This document shows positions 1-13,025 of a stretch of 64,000 nucleotides of DNA, one piece after another. This DNA is from Elysia chlorotica (lineage: Eukaryota > Mollusca > Gastropoda > Plakobranchidae): NCBI GenBank assembly GCA_003991915.1, contig RQTK01000238.1:57892-121891 (forward strand). The letters run 5' to 3'. Position 1 is the first letter of the stretch, and every line of letters begins with the position of its first letter. The translations under genes and the position numbers were made by a program. The notes below the pieces were generated by a model. It saw only the letters and a program-made list of their open reading frames with translations, had not been told where the DNA came from and searched no databases.

Positions 1-1640
1 CAGCTAATTTACTTTTACCTTACCCAGGCGAAAGTCTACAGCCTGAGAAACACGCTTTCATCTTAGTTTTATGAGCCAAGAAAAAATGGAAAGAAAGGTT
101 GATTTGATCTAACCATTGAACATTTTGTCACTTCAATATTTTAGTGCCATAAAAGATTGTATTAAAAGTTGCGAATTTTGTTTTTTGGTTTAATTTATTA
201 ACTTTTGTAAACAAATATTAGATTTTAAAAACCCCAAGCTATAGTTCAAGGAACAAAACAATTCTCGTGCAATAATTTTCACATGCTTAACAAACAAAGA
301 AGCGCATAGAAACGTTATTTATCGTAGACGTCTTTGTGGACCGAAACACTATGTAAAAAGAACACAAAGAGTTAAGCATGTTTTGCTTTGTGTCGGTCAA
401 AATAAATGCGGTTTGTAGCGGTTTATACAAAGGTCCAATTTTATGGAGGGGTGACTACCTCGGGCTATATTCTTTACTAAAGAGAGAAAAAGTGAAGCAA
501 TGTAGTATACAAATAAACAAAAAAGAATACCAGCATTGTTAAAGAGGTGGCGCACTATATTAAAGTAAATAACGTGGATGTGAACGCTAAACAAAAGTAC
601 AAACAAATTCACGACATAATTATACATAGCTAAATAAATAGCAGCATTCGACCGTGTAAATTTTGATTGAAAAAAAACAAACATTTCAAACAAGTACAAC
701 TGGCATGGGTTTACAATTCTACTCCAGCATTATAAAGTTATACTTTGATATAAAAACAGATTCTTCAAATATCCACAGCAACATCGAACAAAACAACGTT
801 ATTGAAAGACATGAAACAAAACTACATACAGGCAAATATTAAGCCTACTGAAAAAGGTAACATTTTTTATACAAAAAAAAAACAAAACACGTGATTTTAG
901 TTGCGTTGTCACTCCGAATTATTATTTTAATTTCTTATTACAAAAGTTGCTGATAGAGCGTTTATTATTGAAAAAAGATTTTTCATTTGCCTCTCGATTT
1001 AAAGACATTTGAGCCAAATTTTACAGAGCCAAAAAAAAAAAAGAACTACCCAAAAAAAAACAACCCAAACGAAACAAAAAACAACCAAACAAAATACAGA
1101 ACAACACCCCCCCCTTCTCCCACTCGCCACAACAAAACAGTTAGCAAATGGCTGATTTAAAAAAATCAATTCTACACTATTCTTTTTTCCTTTTTTTTAT
1201 GAGCCACAAAGATTATAATTCATTTAGATCTACCCTGAACTCAATGCTTTCTCCTTAAATACGATTTTTTGCAACATCTGTTGGCTAATACGAAAAAATA
1301 AATTATATACATTTTTTCGAACTGACCACCATTTTTCTGCCTTTGAACAAGTGTATAGCAAAATAATTATTAGGTTTTGGTTTGCGAATTTCGCGAGCAA
1401 GTGTATCACTGACTCTGAAGTTTAATTATGTTCAATTTGGAACCCATTGTGGTAAATAGGAACAACTAGAATAACAGTAAGAAGAATTATAGCATTATAC
1501 TCACTTCATCCTCACCAAAGACTATTGCTCGAGTTTTGATGACTTGTTTGATTTCTTATCCTTCAGTGTATGTGTTATTAACCAAAATGATTCCCAGTTC
1601 GTTCTGTTACTCTGTTGAAAAAAAGGTATAAATAGTGTGA
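1..1640. other. AT-rich intergenic sequence
   Basis: No coding sense seen. A 100-codon minus-strand open frame at 397-699 is hydrophobic and AT-driven. Poly-A and poly-C runs lie near 1030-1120. Confidence 0.5.
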
Positions 1641-1645
1641 ATAAT

Positions 1646-1815
1646 TAGAGACAGAGAAAAAGAGAGTTAGATAAAGGCAGAGAGATAGTGAGAGACAGGC
1701 TGAGAGACAGAGAGACAAACACACAAACAGGGAGAGAGAAAGATGGGTAGGTTAAAAGAGAGATATGGGAGCGAAAGAAAGAAAGAGAGAGATAGGAAGA
1801 GAAAAAGAGAGAAAA
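1646..1815 (+). repeat. GA-rich imperfect repeat
   Basis: Purine-rich tract of GAGA, GACA and GAAA units. The 75- and 68-codon open frames across it are low complexity and not supported as genes. Confidence 0.7.
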
Positions 1816-1831
1816 AGTAAGCATGCGGAAG

Positions 1832-3262
1832 TTAAAGATAATTTTTTTGTGCTTATTGATGATACCAGACAAAATAATAATACAGATATTTCAAAGGATG
1901 TGGCTGTGGGAACATTGAAGACGTCACTGAAACAGGTGGCGATGTACGAACATAAATCTACTGGAGCGTGAAAATTCTATTAGGAGACCTATTTATAAGA
2001 ATCAACAAAAGTTTAATTCATCCCCATCATGTAATGTAATGAAGCAGCTAACTAAAGGCGTGAAAATCTTGAAGCCTTTTCAGGTTTTCTTTAATAGCCA
2101 ATGGTTCTTTAGCATGCACATGCCTTGAAGGTCTTTATGGAATAAAAGTTTCTGAACCCGAAGTTCAAAGTAAATAAATAAAACCAAAATGCCCGGATGG
2201 CAGCAAAAAACGTAATGTTTATAGATAAAGGAATTAGCCTTTTCACAAGAATATGAAGTTGCACATTATTTAGACACCTTAAGCATTATACATTTAATGA
2301 CATAATAAGTCTCAGTTGAATTATAATGAAATGAAAACAAAAACAAGAAATACAACAGTAACAGAAGCCATGCAGGCAATATTAAAACAGTGAGGCATTT
2401 TGATAATAATAATGACTACCAAAACAAGCAAAAAAGTAGAAGATAAGATTATTCAATATCAGCAGAGAATTATGAGAACAAAGTTTATTGAGAACGGATA
2501 AATCACTTAACAAAGATTGCCAATGAAAATTTACGTCAGTTCACAAACTGGTGATGGTTTTCTGACTATTACGAGGAACTAAGAATGCCATATTTAAACT
2601 CACTCACACTTTGGTACTATCTTTGTATCCTGAAGTCTAAATCTAGAAATATGCTAGTCAAGGAAATTAAGTGTACTGTCTACCCCTTAAGAATTGAGCC
2701 ATAATTATTAAATGTGTTGAACTCTTTTCAGGGAATGCAAAAAAGAAACAAACACTTGAAATTTAGAAATACTATTTAGTTTGCACAATAACTTGGACGC
2801 ACTTTTTGCTGTTCTTAACTGTCACAATAATCATGGACAATAGATAATATACGTGCGCCTACGATAAAGGCCATCAAATAAAGTTATTTTATTAGATATC
2901 CTGGAAAATGTATATTAATCGAGGTATAGATCGCACGCCGTTTTAATAAATACTTACATGAAAACCAAAGTTCTCTTTAAGGAAAAACGGCACACACGAT
3001 TTGTCTTGTATCCCGGTAGCCAAACTAAAAAGTTTTGAAAATGGACTACAAAAACCAAATCGTCATTAACAGATCATCTCTACACCAATAAAGCAACAAA
3101 GGTAGGGGCTCTGTTTATATACCCTTAATAATTTGTCATGGAATCTCGCACACGTTCTTTACATAAGGGGCCAGTAACCTCACGTGCACGGTTAGGCCCT
3201 ATCCTGATGACCTCGAAGAAGCTTTTGTTGGTCAAGCAGGCATGACAACTTACTGGGGCGTG
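1832..3262. other. AT-rich intergenic sequence
   Basis: Nothing recognised: no open frame of note, no repeat shared with the rest of the window. Confidence 0.5.
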
Positions 3263-3267
3263 GAGGC

Positions 3268-3955
<688 letters not shown>

Positions 3956-4497
3956 GGGTTCAAAGGTATGATTTCTTTAATTATAACACACTAAAACGTT
4001 TTTTCTATTCTCATATGCTCCTATAATTAAGCATGCCCACGTTTCTGAAGTAAAATCCCAGTGATGAGAAACGTGCGGATATACCGTTCTCTCTCTCAGC
4101 ACGAGCGAAGAAGATTCCGTGTGACCTGTAACTTGTTTTTGACAACTGAGAAGTACATAAGTCCTCAGACTTCGTTTTTAACGTTTGTCCGCATTTCCGT
4201 CTGTTGCGTCTGATTAAATCTGTTGAGATGTCACTCTATTTTCAAGCTTGACCCTAGGTCTCGGACAGGATAAACACAAGAATAAAGAGTCTTCAACGGA
4301 TGGACCAGTTGGTTAAGAAAAGTATCATTTTCAATGTGGGCGTTGAAAACATGTCAAGTCTTGACTTACTTATCTCCTTCTGCCGTCTAGTTTCACAGTA
4401 ACGCCCCAGGCCTCGGCATCCTCTATAAAGTTCTTTGTCATCCTCTCTCTATGCCAGTTTTAATAATATGTATCGTTTCTAGAGTGCGTTACATTTA

Positions 4498-4780
4498 CCC
4501 CGAGCGAACTAGCTCAAGTCTTTGAGTGTTGTTCTGCAGATCGGGAGGTCCAGGGTTCAAATTCCGCGATCGGTAAAAAATGTATTTGTCCCGAATTCTT
4601 CCCCTGTTACTGCTTGGGTCGGTATGAATATAGTGTGATACTCTGTGACAGTATTTCAAGTCTCCCCTCCCTCTTTCGTGTGTGGCATCACGTAAAAGTG
4701 TCAGATGTCAGTCTTGGGGCCCGTCCACAAAATAGTCTATACAGTGCTGGCGTTGGACGTTAAACCAACTCTATTCCACC
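4498..4780 (+). mobile_element. tRNA-headed SINE
   Basis: Head with a B-box-like GGGTTCAAATTCC at 4553, then the body shared by all copies in the window: TACTGCTTGGGTCGGT, TGTGTGGCATCACGTAAAA, GTCTTGGGGCCCGTCCAC, and the end GCTGGCGTTGGACGTTAAAC. Moderately diverged. Confidence 0.65.
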
Positions 4781-5364
4781 TACCCCACATAGACTTTAGA
4801 CTCAAATCCCTTAAATTTAAAAATACGCGTGTATTTTTTTAAAACATTTTTACAACTGTATACATAGTTATAAATAGAGAAACTAAAAAGTATTATAAAA
4901 CTAGACTTAAATCATACTGTAATTGCAACAATAAAGTAAAAAAATGAGTAACGTAAAATGATCTTTGATTTTTTTTTTACTAAAACCCTTAATTACGTGA
5001 CAAAAACCATTGAGTAAAGTAAAATTACCAAAACATTTCAACAAGTTTAAACTACCTTTATAAAACAAAAAGGTACGATTTAGCTTTTAAAAAAATGAAT
5101 TGACTTTCATAGCTTAGGGGCGGAAGACGAAAAGGTTTTTTCAGCCATTGTTTTTCATTTGGTTTTAGGGATCACCTAGTGTGTCTCGTGCTTTTGATGC
5201 TGTCTGCCTGGAACTTTATTCCGTTTTTGCCGGAGTTAAGATTTTGGTAGCCCTGGTAATTTTGTCTTTAGTGAGAGTTACGACCTTTTGTCATTCTATG
5301 TAACATAAGGTCTCAAGACTTGGTTTGCGGTGATTTGCGTTTGTCGTCTAATATATGTGTGTGT

Positions 5365-5458
5365 GAGAGATAGACTGATAGATAGATAGATAGATAGATA
5401 ATAGAAAGATAGATAGATAGGTAGATAGGTAGATAGATATACAAATAGACAGACAGAC

Positions 5459-5519
<61 letters not shown>
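5365..5519 (+). repeat. GATA array
   Basis: Imperfect then near-perfect GATA repeat with a short GACA patch at 5442-5459. Confidence 0.85.
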
Positions 5520-6069
5520 TTCGTAATTTATTATCTACTTGTCATTCTTATATGATATGTAATATTCACCCCCCCCCCTTTTGTTTCTCTTTCGTTTTTT
5601 TAACTGCTTTTGAAAAATTATAACGGATCTATTTCGAAGTAGCATACTGAGAAAGAAAATAATACAAATTTTCCAAAAAGTATTTTTTTTTAAAGTCTAG
5701 TAGAACCCTATGCTAAGAAATACCGATACAGAGAAAGAAAGAGAGAGAGAGAGACAAAAATAGAGGGAAAGACAGCGAGATTCTACTTGTACCAACCAAC
5801 CGTATCTAAAACTTGTATAAACTGGTTTACACCCTAATAATTATGATGACATCTATATCTATGGAAATGCACTGAACCTTGAAACACTGTCACTCCCCCC
5901 AAACAATTTCCTAAGCCCACTTCTTTCTTTTATTAAGCCATAAATTTTGTACTCGTTATCTATTCACAATGAAATGACAACAAAGAAAAAATCTCTAAAT
6001 TTTTAAGTATAAGTCGTGCTACGATTTTGTCATACCCCGTAGTACTAGTAATAAATTGAAGAAATTAAC

Positions 6070-6173
6070 GGTAGTAAGTACAACATCGTACTATGTGTCG
6101 TAACAATAGTGGAATAAGAAGGCTTACGACGAGTCGTAAGCTACCGCGACGTTGTACATGCGGTCTTCGATAT
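6070..6173 (-). mobile_element. Palindromic foldback element, copy A
   Basis: About 104 bp that fold on themselves: GGTAGTAAGTACAACATCG at one end and CGACGTTGTACATGCGG at the other, with TGTGTCGTAAC pairing to the GTCGTAAGC region inside. In reverse it aligns along its whole length with the copy at 27323. A non-autonomous DNA element (MITE) is the likely nature; no transposase is seen. Confidence 0.6.
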
Positions 6174-6311
6174 CTAAGTAACGTCACGGCAACACATATA
6201 TGGATACGCTCTAAACCATACCAATATTTGTAAGAGTGACGATGGGTTTTATTCCTACTGACGTTGACGGAAACTTTACCGACTTTTCTGTGACCCAACA
6301 AGATTTAATGG

Positions 6312-6378
6312 GTTTTTTTGTTTAGCGTCCATCGTCAGCACTTTTAGGCTATACTATGGACAGGCGCCAGGACTAACG
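6312..6378 (-). mobile_element. SINE tail fragment
   Basis: TTTAGCGTCCATCGTCAGCA..GGCTATACTATGGACAGGCGCCAGGAC matches the 3' end of the SINE family in reverse. It ends where the copy at 6385 begins, so the second copy probably inserted into or beside it. Confidence 0.45.
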
Positions 6379-6384
6379 GTTGGT

Positions 6385-6720
6385 TGGTTGGGTTGGTTTA
6401 ACGTCCAACAGCAGCACTAATTAGACTATATTGTGGACGGGCCCCAAGACGGACGTCTGAAAATTTTATGTGCTGCCACACACGAGACAGGGCGGTGATA
6501 CCATGACTCATGTCTCGCTAAGACTAACGTCTGACAAGTTAATGTGTTCCCATACAGTGTTTGGACACCTAACTGTCCCAGCCGATCACATGAAACTGAA
6601 ACTGACCCAACCAGTAGAGGAAGAAGTCGGCAAAACGGGGCTCGAACCATAGGCCTCCTACGTCGGAAGCCGAAGTTCTACCCCAAAGCTACCGCGCCCC
6701 CTTCTGTGACCCAAAACCTT
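6385..6720 (-). mobile_element. tRNA-headed SINE with internal duplication
   Basis: The + strand shows the reverse of the SINE: GGTTTAACGTCCAACAGCAG, GTGGACGGGCCCCAAGACGG, TGTGCTGCCACACACGAGAC, and at the far end CGGGGCTCGAACC with a tRNA-like head. The middle is longer than in other copies, because AACGTCTGACAAGTTAATGT repeats part of the body. Confidence 0.65.
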
Positions 6721-7090
6721 AAGTTCAACTCGATGAGTAAACTAACATCCATAGAGATTATCTATGGTCGATGTTAGAACTCTATTTCTCTAACCAGTGA
6801 TGGTCAAACGATGTGATTTTAGTATTAAATTGGACCACAAAAATTATTTTTCAAAGACACGTTTATTCTTTTTTGCCAACCAAGAGAATGGTAATTTTTT
6901 CTGATCTTCTTACTTCCATATTTTCATTAAAAATGCCTCAAAAACAACCTATTTACTTGCCTCTCTTCCCTTTATCTCTTCTCGCCACCCGCCCTCTCTA
7001 CCACCTCCCTCATTTGCTGTTTCTCAATAATTATGTTTCTTTTGCCTCGCCCGTTAATCTAATTGACGTGTTCTGTTATTGTCGTCGTAT

Positions 7091-7737
7091 CAATCCATCC
7101 ATCCATCCATCCATCCATCCATCCATCCATCCATCCATCCATCCATCCATCCATCCATCCATCCATCCATCCATCCATCCATCCATCCATCCATCCATCC
7201 ATCCATCCATCCATCCATCCATCCATCCATCCATCCATCCATCCATCCATCCATCCATCCATCCATCCATCCATCCATCCATCCATCCATCCATCCATCC
7301 ATCCATCCATCCATCCATCCATCCATCCATCCATCCATATCATCCTCATCCTCAAGACANNNNNNNNNNNNNNNNNNNNNNNNNNNNNNNNNNNNNNNNN
7401 NNNNNNNNNNNNNNNNNNNNNNNNNNNNNNNNNNNNNNNNNNNNNNNNNNNNNNNNNNNNNNNNNNNNNNNNNNNNNNNNNNNNNNNNNNNNNNNNNNNN
7501 NNNNNNNNNNNNNNNNNNNNNNNNNNNNNNNNNNNNNNNNNNNNNNNNNNNNNNNNNNNNNNNNNNNNNNNNNNNNNNNNNNNNNNNNNNNNNNNNNNNN
7601 NNNNNNNNNNNNNNNNNNNNNNNNNNNNNNNNNNNNNNNNNNNNNNNNNNNNNNNNNNNNNNNNNNNNNNNNNNNNNNNNNNNNNNNNNNNNNNNNNNNN
7701 ATGGATGGATGGATGGATGGATGGATGGATGGATGGA

Positions 7738-7738
<1 letters not shown>
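7091..7738 (+). repeat. ATCC array, assembly gap, then ATGG array
   Basis: About 248 bp of nearly pure ATCC repeat, a short unique patch (ATATCATCCTCATCCTC), 341 unknown bases (7360-7700), then an ATGG array to 7738. The two arrays are reverse complements, so the repeat changes strand across the gap. Confidence 0.85.
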
Positions 7739-7804
<66 letters not shown>

Positions 7805-7823
7805 GTTATTATTATTATTATAA
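7738..7823 (+). repeat. ATT triplet array
   Basis: Near-perfect ATT repeat with one GTT interruption at 7805, followed by a TTC/TTG/CTA-rich patch to about 7920. Confidence 0.85.
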
Positions 7824-9240
7824 TTCTTCTTCCTCATTGTTGTTGTTTTTATTGCCACTGCTACTGCATTTGATTCCACTAATCCTACTCCTACTCCCCT
7901 ACTGCTACTACTACTTCTGTTTATTCTTAAAAAAACACAAATGATGACGATTGGACCGTTTCGCTAAACACGTTGTTCACTATACTTATGTTATGTAAAG
8001 GCATTTTTTCAGAACTTGAAATGGGCGGTTTAACGTTGTTTACTAGACTCAGTTGTTTGATGATGATAAAAACATCTTTTACAGCGATCCTATCCGACTG
8101 TTGCATCTAATTATAATAACATGTAGAGAAACTTCAGAAAATAATAAAAAAAACACACGTGCATATGTTCCTTCTTTAAACCTCGCGCATTCAAATAATA
8201 GTCTTTATAAGTAGAATATGGATAGTTTTTTTCCATGTTATATGATTTATTCCATCTCCAATGAAAATAAAAAGAAGGCAGGCTAAAGCACTTCCCAACC
8301 AACACTTTGCATATCTGTGCGGCGTTAAAGTGATAATTGTTATGCAAATTTGTCTACGATAAATCTGTTCTATATGCATAATTATCTTAAGACGAGGCCC
8401 AAAACATCACGTGTCACACCACTCGGTATACCCAGCATCGCACATTGAAAACACGTGAGGTAACTGAGAACCTTCAAGAAATATGCAAATCGCAAGGAAA
8501 ATCCACACATAACAACAAGAACAGCAGTTCAACCAAATTCAAAGCTTAGAGTAATCATAGATACAGACATTATCATTTGTTTTTTTAGCGAAGGAATTTA
8601 TTTCATGGTCCAGAGAACATTCTATTATCATGTCAAAAAGCCGGCTAGAACGTGTTCTGCCACGTTTCTCAGGCTGGGTGCTTCTGAGAAAAGTTAGTGC
8701 AACTGTATTCAGGAAAGCTTGTTTGTTTATTTATTGTCTAGCGGCCAATGACAACACGATATAAGTTATATTGCGGGCAATTGTGTTGACAATTTTACAT
8801 GCTGCCACATAGTGCGGGGAAACCATGAATCATATCTAAATTGGTCACATTATTCTGACATTGATATATCCAGCGATGGACGAGATTGCATAACAAGATT
8901 TGTGGACGATTTTGAGTTTCAAACTATACACCTTCCGATTGGAATACCAACCCTATATGCCACATGCGCCTGTTCGCCCTTAAGCTAAATGGACAAGCAA
9001 ACAATATCTAAAAGTCCACATCAACTCAAAGCCTATGAAAAAAATACAACAAGAAAAAACAAACAACAAGCTAATGAAAACATATAAATCTGATGAATTT
9101 TTAAAAGAAATAAAAAAAAAAGTATCTGAAAAGAATTTAGATACTGAAATTAGATTAAAAAATACTAGAGGGTCATATTACATTGTACTATTAGTGACTA
9201 CAGGAGCTAATGTAAAAAATATAGCTTTTCTGCACCATTT
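7824..9240. other. Intergenic sequence
   Basis: Contains the degenerate SINE at 8705-8965. The 132-codon open frame at 9035-9433 is lysine-rich AT sequence that runs through a LINE tail, so it is not accepted as a gene. Confidence 0.45.
8705..8965 (-). mobile_element. Degenerate SINE copy
   Basis: Recognisable pieces in reverse: GACAATTTTACATGCTGCCACATAGTGCGG, AAACCATGAATCAT, and a remnant head near 8940. The most diverged copy in the window, so probably the oldest. Confidence 0.45.
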
Positions 9241-9244
9241 ATCA

Positions 9245-9312
9245 AGAAGAAGCAGCTTGTTTTTTCACAGCACGCCAGCACAGCAACGGCTATTATTGTG
9301 CCCATTCAAGGA
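9245..9312 (-). mobile_element. Degraded LINE 3' tail fragment
   Basis: AGCTTGTTTTTTCACAGCAC..CCAGCACAGCAACGGCTATTATTGTGCCC resembles the terminal bases of the LINE family at 12337-14050. The similarity stops after about 65 bases. Confidence 0.4.
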
Positions 9313-9673
9313 GAAGGAGAAAAGGAAACCACGAAGCCAGAGAAAATTCTTTTTTAGAAAGGCATCAGCTACAATGCCATGGTCTATTTTAAATTGCTTT
9401 TTGAACATAAAGTTAGAATACATGTATAAGTAATGAGGAGCCAATCCCCTTATGTTGTCAAATATGAATATTGCTGTTTTTTTGTAGCACAAAAACAACT
9501 TCCAGTAACAACCACACCAACAACAATAACAATAATGTCCACGAAACATCGCCCTTAAAAAATATATATGCAGGTAGGTAAAATAATATAAGTGGCTACT
9601 TGTATGGTAACCGGACACCGGTAGCCAGACATTCCTCGGACAGCCTTGGGTTAGAACTGCTTCGTGATCCTAC

Positions 9674-10017
<344 letters not shown>

Positions 10018-10019
<2 letters not shown>

Positions 10020-10168
10020 TTATCACCACCACCATTATCACCACCACCACCATCGCCACCATCACCACCACCACCACCACCACCGCCACCACCTTCACCG
10101 CCATTATCACCACTACCATCATCACCATCACCATCACCATTACCATCACCATCACCATCACCATCAAC
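10018..10168 (+). repeat. ACC/ATC-rich triplet repeat
   Basis: Imperfect array of ACC, ATC and CACCATCACC units directly after the right arm of the inverted repeat at 9674-10019. It ends near 10168. Confidence 0.8.
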
Positions 10169-10784
10169 AATTAAATATGAATTTATTAATTGAAGACTAA
10201 AAAACAATATTGAAAGTGCTTTTTTGCAACATTAAAGAATTGCGAAATTAATTTTTGTTCAATCTGTTATACTATTTAGTTAATGTTATTTCACTTGAAG
10301 TGAAAAGGGGGTTTTCAAAACACGAGTTGCAATAAATTCAAATATTGTAAGGCTGTGATGAGTGAGAACAACAAATAACGATCCCTAAATTAGTCTTGTT
10401 GTTCTCACAGAGTGCGCTTAGTGATATCCTGACATAAAAAATAAGGCCTAGAAACTAGAAAAATTCATCCAGCTACATAAAATGAATTTCAAACATAAAT
10501 ATATATTTTTTATATATATACACACACAATTTAATTTTGTATCTAAATCATTAGACTAAGGCCCCTCGAATCATGGATAAAAAGTTTTCCCTACTGTTTA
10601 TGCTATTTGTTATGAGAATAAGTATTCTTAACCTTACTTTAACCGAAAATAATTATAACCATTTAAAAGCAGTTTACATTTCAAGACTGTATGAAGTTTG
10701 CAATCATAAACAAAAATGGACTATAAAAAGTATATGAGCAGAGACTATGGATTATTTTCCACTAAGTATGACAAAAACAAGTGA

Positions 10785-10895
10785 TTGTTAGTGTTTTCAT
10801 GGACGTCAACATGGTAACAGCTATATTGTGCCCATAATGTCCAAAAACAGCTAATACATTATACTAGTAGCAACGGTGACTCCTTTATGACCAAA
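10785..10895 (-). mobile_element. LINE 3' tail fragment
   Basis: Contains GCTATATTGTGCCCATAATG, TAATACATTATACTAGTAGC and AACGGTGACTCCTTTAT, matching the 3' UTR of the LINE copies at 12337 and 13026. 5'-truncated, same orientation. Confidence 0.6.
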
Positions 10896-11324
10896 ACACG
10901 TGAAAAAAGCATGCACATTTTTTAACTAACTGAAAATATATTATTAATGGCATCGTTAGTTTGGATTTTAGGAAATTATCTTATCACTAGGCGACTAAAG
11001 CCTAGAGCAGTAATTGATGCACATACATAATGAAGACGGTTGGAGAAGAAATTTAATTTATTCATTGTTTACTTTCCGATTTCAAAGACATCGTTTGGGG
11101 CACAAAAGTCATTTGATAGCGGGGTGAATAAATTTCACATTTTCGTTATATGCTGTCGTACCGAAATTAAAAAAGAGCTTGTAAACAGAGCTTGTTTTCC
11201 GACCAATGAAACTAAGAGAAATGATAAACACGAGAATAAAGTTATATCCATATCCACATCTTGTTTTACCCTGATATGAATAATTCTGACAAACAAGAGC
11301 ACATGCGTGACATGCAAGCCGATG

Positions 11325-11532
<208 letters not shown>

Positions 11533-11727
11533 AGAGAAAGTTGGATAGGGGCAGACTATAGCAATCGGAACTCCTGTACTATTTTTTCACACTCGCATAC
11601 AAAATGATATTTCTTTTAATTTTTGAGGATATAAAAATGTAATATGGATATGATCCCTGTAAACGTTCAATAATGCATGTTGATTGTATATTAGCGTTGT
11701 TCAATACAATGATAATAGGAGAACTTT

Positions 11728-11810
11728 AGTGAGTCAGTGAGTTGGCTCTTAATGGCTATATTGCGCCCATAATGTTCTAAAACAGTTAATACATTATAAT
11801 AGAGTCCAAG
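11728..11810 (-). mobile_element. LINE 3' tail fragment
   Basis: AGTCAGTGAGTTGGCTC...GCTATATTGCGCCCATAATG...ACAGTTAATACATTATA on the + strand, matching the 3' terminal 80 bases of the RNase H LINE at 12337. A very short 5'-truncated copy in the same orientation. Confidence 0.55.
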
Positions 11811-12336
11811 CTACACAATAGCCTTAAGCAAAGACATGGGCTCTAACAAATCTAAAATGCGTAGAAAATTCGGTCGACTTCAGTTCACATGCACCTATTT
11901 ATGCATAGAGTGTCTGGCTATCGCTCCATGTAAAAGAAAATCTGCGTTCACACGTGCGTTGCAAGGATAAATATGGATGCACAGTTAAAGACGGCAAAAT
12001 TATTAAATTATTGTTAATGCCTTTTTTATATAATTTTCCGGACTCTAACAAAAAATCTATTATGCATCATTTTATTTCTCGTATTCAATTGAAATAAAAT
12101 GTACACGTGTCATTCAAACAAATTATATCGCGGCAATTTATATTGTCAGAAACTGTTTATCAAACAAATCAAACAAAACCCTCGGCATATACGATTGGTG
12201 AATTTTGAACAGTTCTTTTTCACGTTGATTGCTCTATGAAGAAAAATAAAACGTAATTATGATGAAATTAAACAACCGTATTTCTCATAAATACTAACTA
12301 CTAACTACACCAGAGATTATGGACGTGGGATGCGGG

Positions 12337-13020
12337 AGTGAGTGAGTTTGTTCTTACGGCACGTCAGCACGGTAACGCTATAATGTGCCCATGATGTCCT
12401 ATGACAATTAATACATTATACCAGCAGAAACGGTGACTCCTTTATCTCTCTGAATAGTAAAAGCATAACAATTGTGCGTAAAAGGTTGGTTAAAAGTAAA
12501 GGGTATATACAGTAGTTTAAAAGATGCATGTGTAGGATTATCACAGTTAAATTTTAGTAAATGCACCAATGTCCTTCAGGTACCTCAGTAGGCGCTGAGG
12601 ACTAACATAAGTAAATATACTCTCTAGAGGTTTGGAGGCCAGGTAAAGATTTCTTTTCGGGAAAAAAGCGGACCAGAATGTTGCTAATGGACAATTGACA
12701 GGTGCAGGTGTGACACTGTGGAGTCTCTGCACCTCTCAATAGGAAGGTGTGAGTAACATGAGCATGTCCAAGTCGGACTCGATCGAGTACCACCTGGTCT
12801 GGTCGTCTGCCCAGTGAACTAATTGTGGTTGGACATGTGTAATTTGTTGATTGTCATATTGTTCCATCGCGCTTTCCAGTTCTCTTATATTTTCCTACAA
12901 TTTTTCTGTAGTTCGGGGATTTTTTCCAATATGCTAAGAATGTTTTGATTTTTCAAGTTTGCCTTCCCTAACGCTTTCATAAGAGAATGCGGGTCGGAGA
13001 GGATTAACATTTTTTTTCTT
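12337..13020 (-). mobile_element. LINE 3' end with RNase H remnants, copy 1
   Basis: Minus-strand 3' part of a LINE of the I/Jockey type with RNase H. It reads LILSDPHSLMKALGKANLK (13005 down), then DRVRLGHAHVTHTFLLRGAE and PQCHTCTCQLSISNILV, the zinc-knuckle-like block that follows RNase H in such elements, then a 3' UTR ending at about 12337 in a tail with AGTGAGTGAGTTTG on the + strand. The RNase H core (SHVG..GNE.AD) present in copy 2 is missing here by an internal deletion. Confidence 0.65.
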
Positions 13021-13025
13021 TTCAT

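Larger units (their letters stand above)
3960..6065. other. Intergenic sequence around a SINE and a GATA array
   Basis: Apart from the SINE (4498-4780) and the GATA array (5365-5519), nothing is recognised in 3960-4497, 4781-5364 and 5520-6065. Confidence 0.5.

Noticed and set aside
6465-6777. Open frames on both strands around 6426-6777, and similarly 16920-17270 and 52397-52666
   Set aside because: They lie in SINE copies; similar peptides recur because the SINE recurs.
7063-7944. Long open frames reading as Ile-His-Pro-Ser or Trp-Met-Asp-Gly repeats, bridging unknown bases
   Set aside because: They are translations of ATCC/ATGG and ATT arrays across an assembly gap, open in several frames at once.
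9035-9433. 132-codon open frame on the + strand
   Set aside because: Lysine- and asparagine-rich AT sequence that passes through a LINE 3' tail; no motif.
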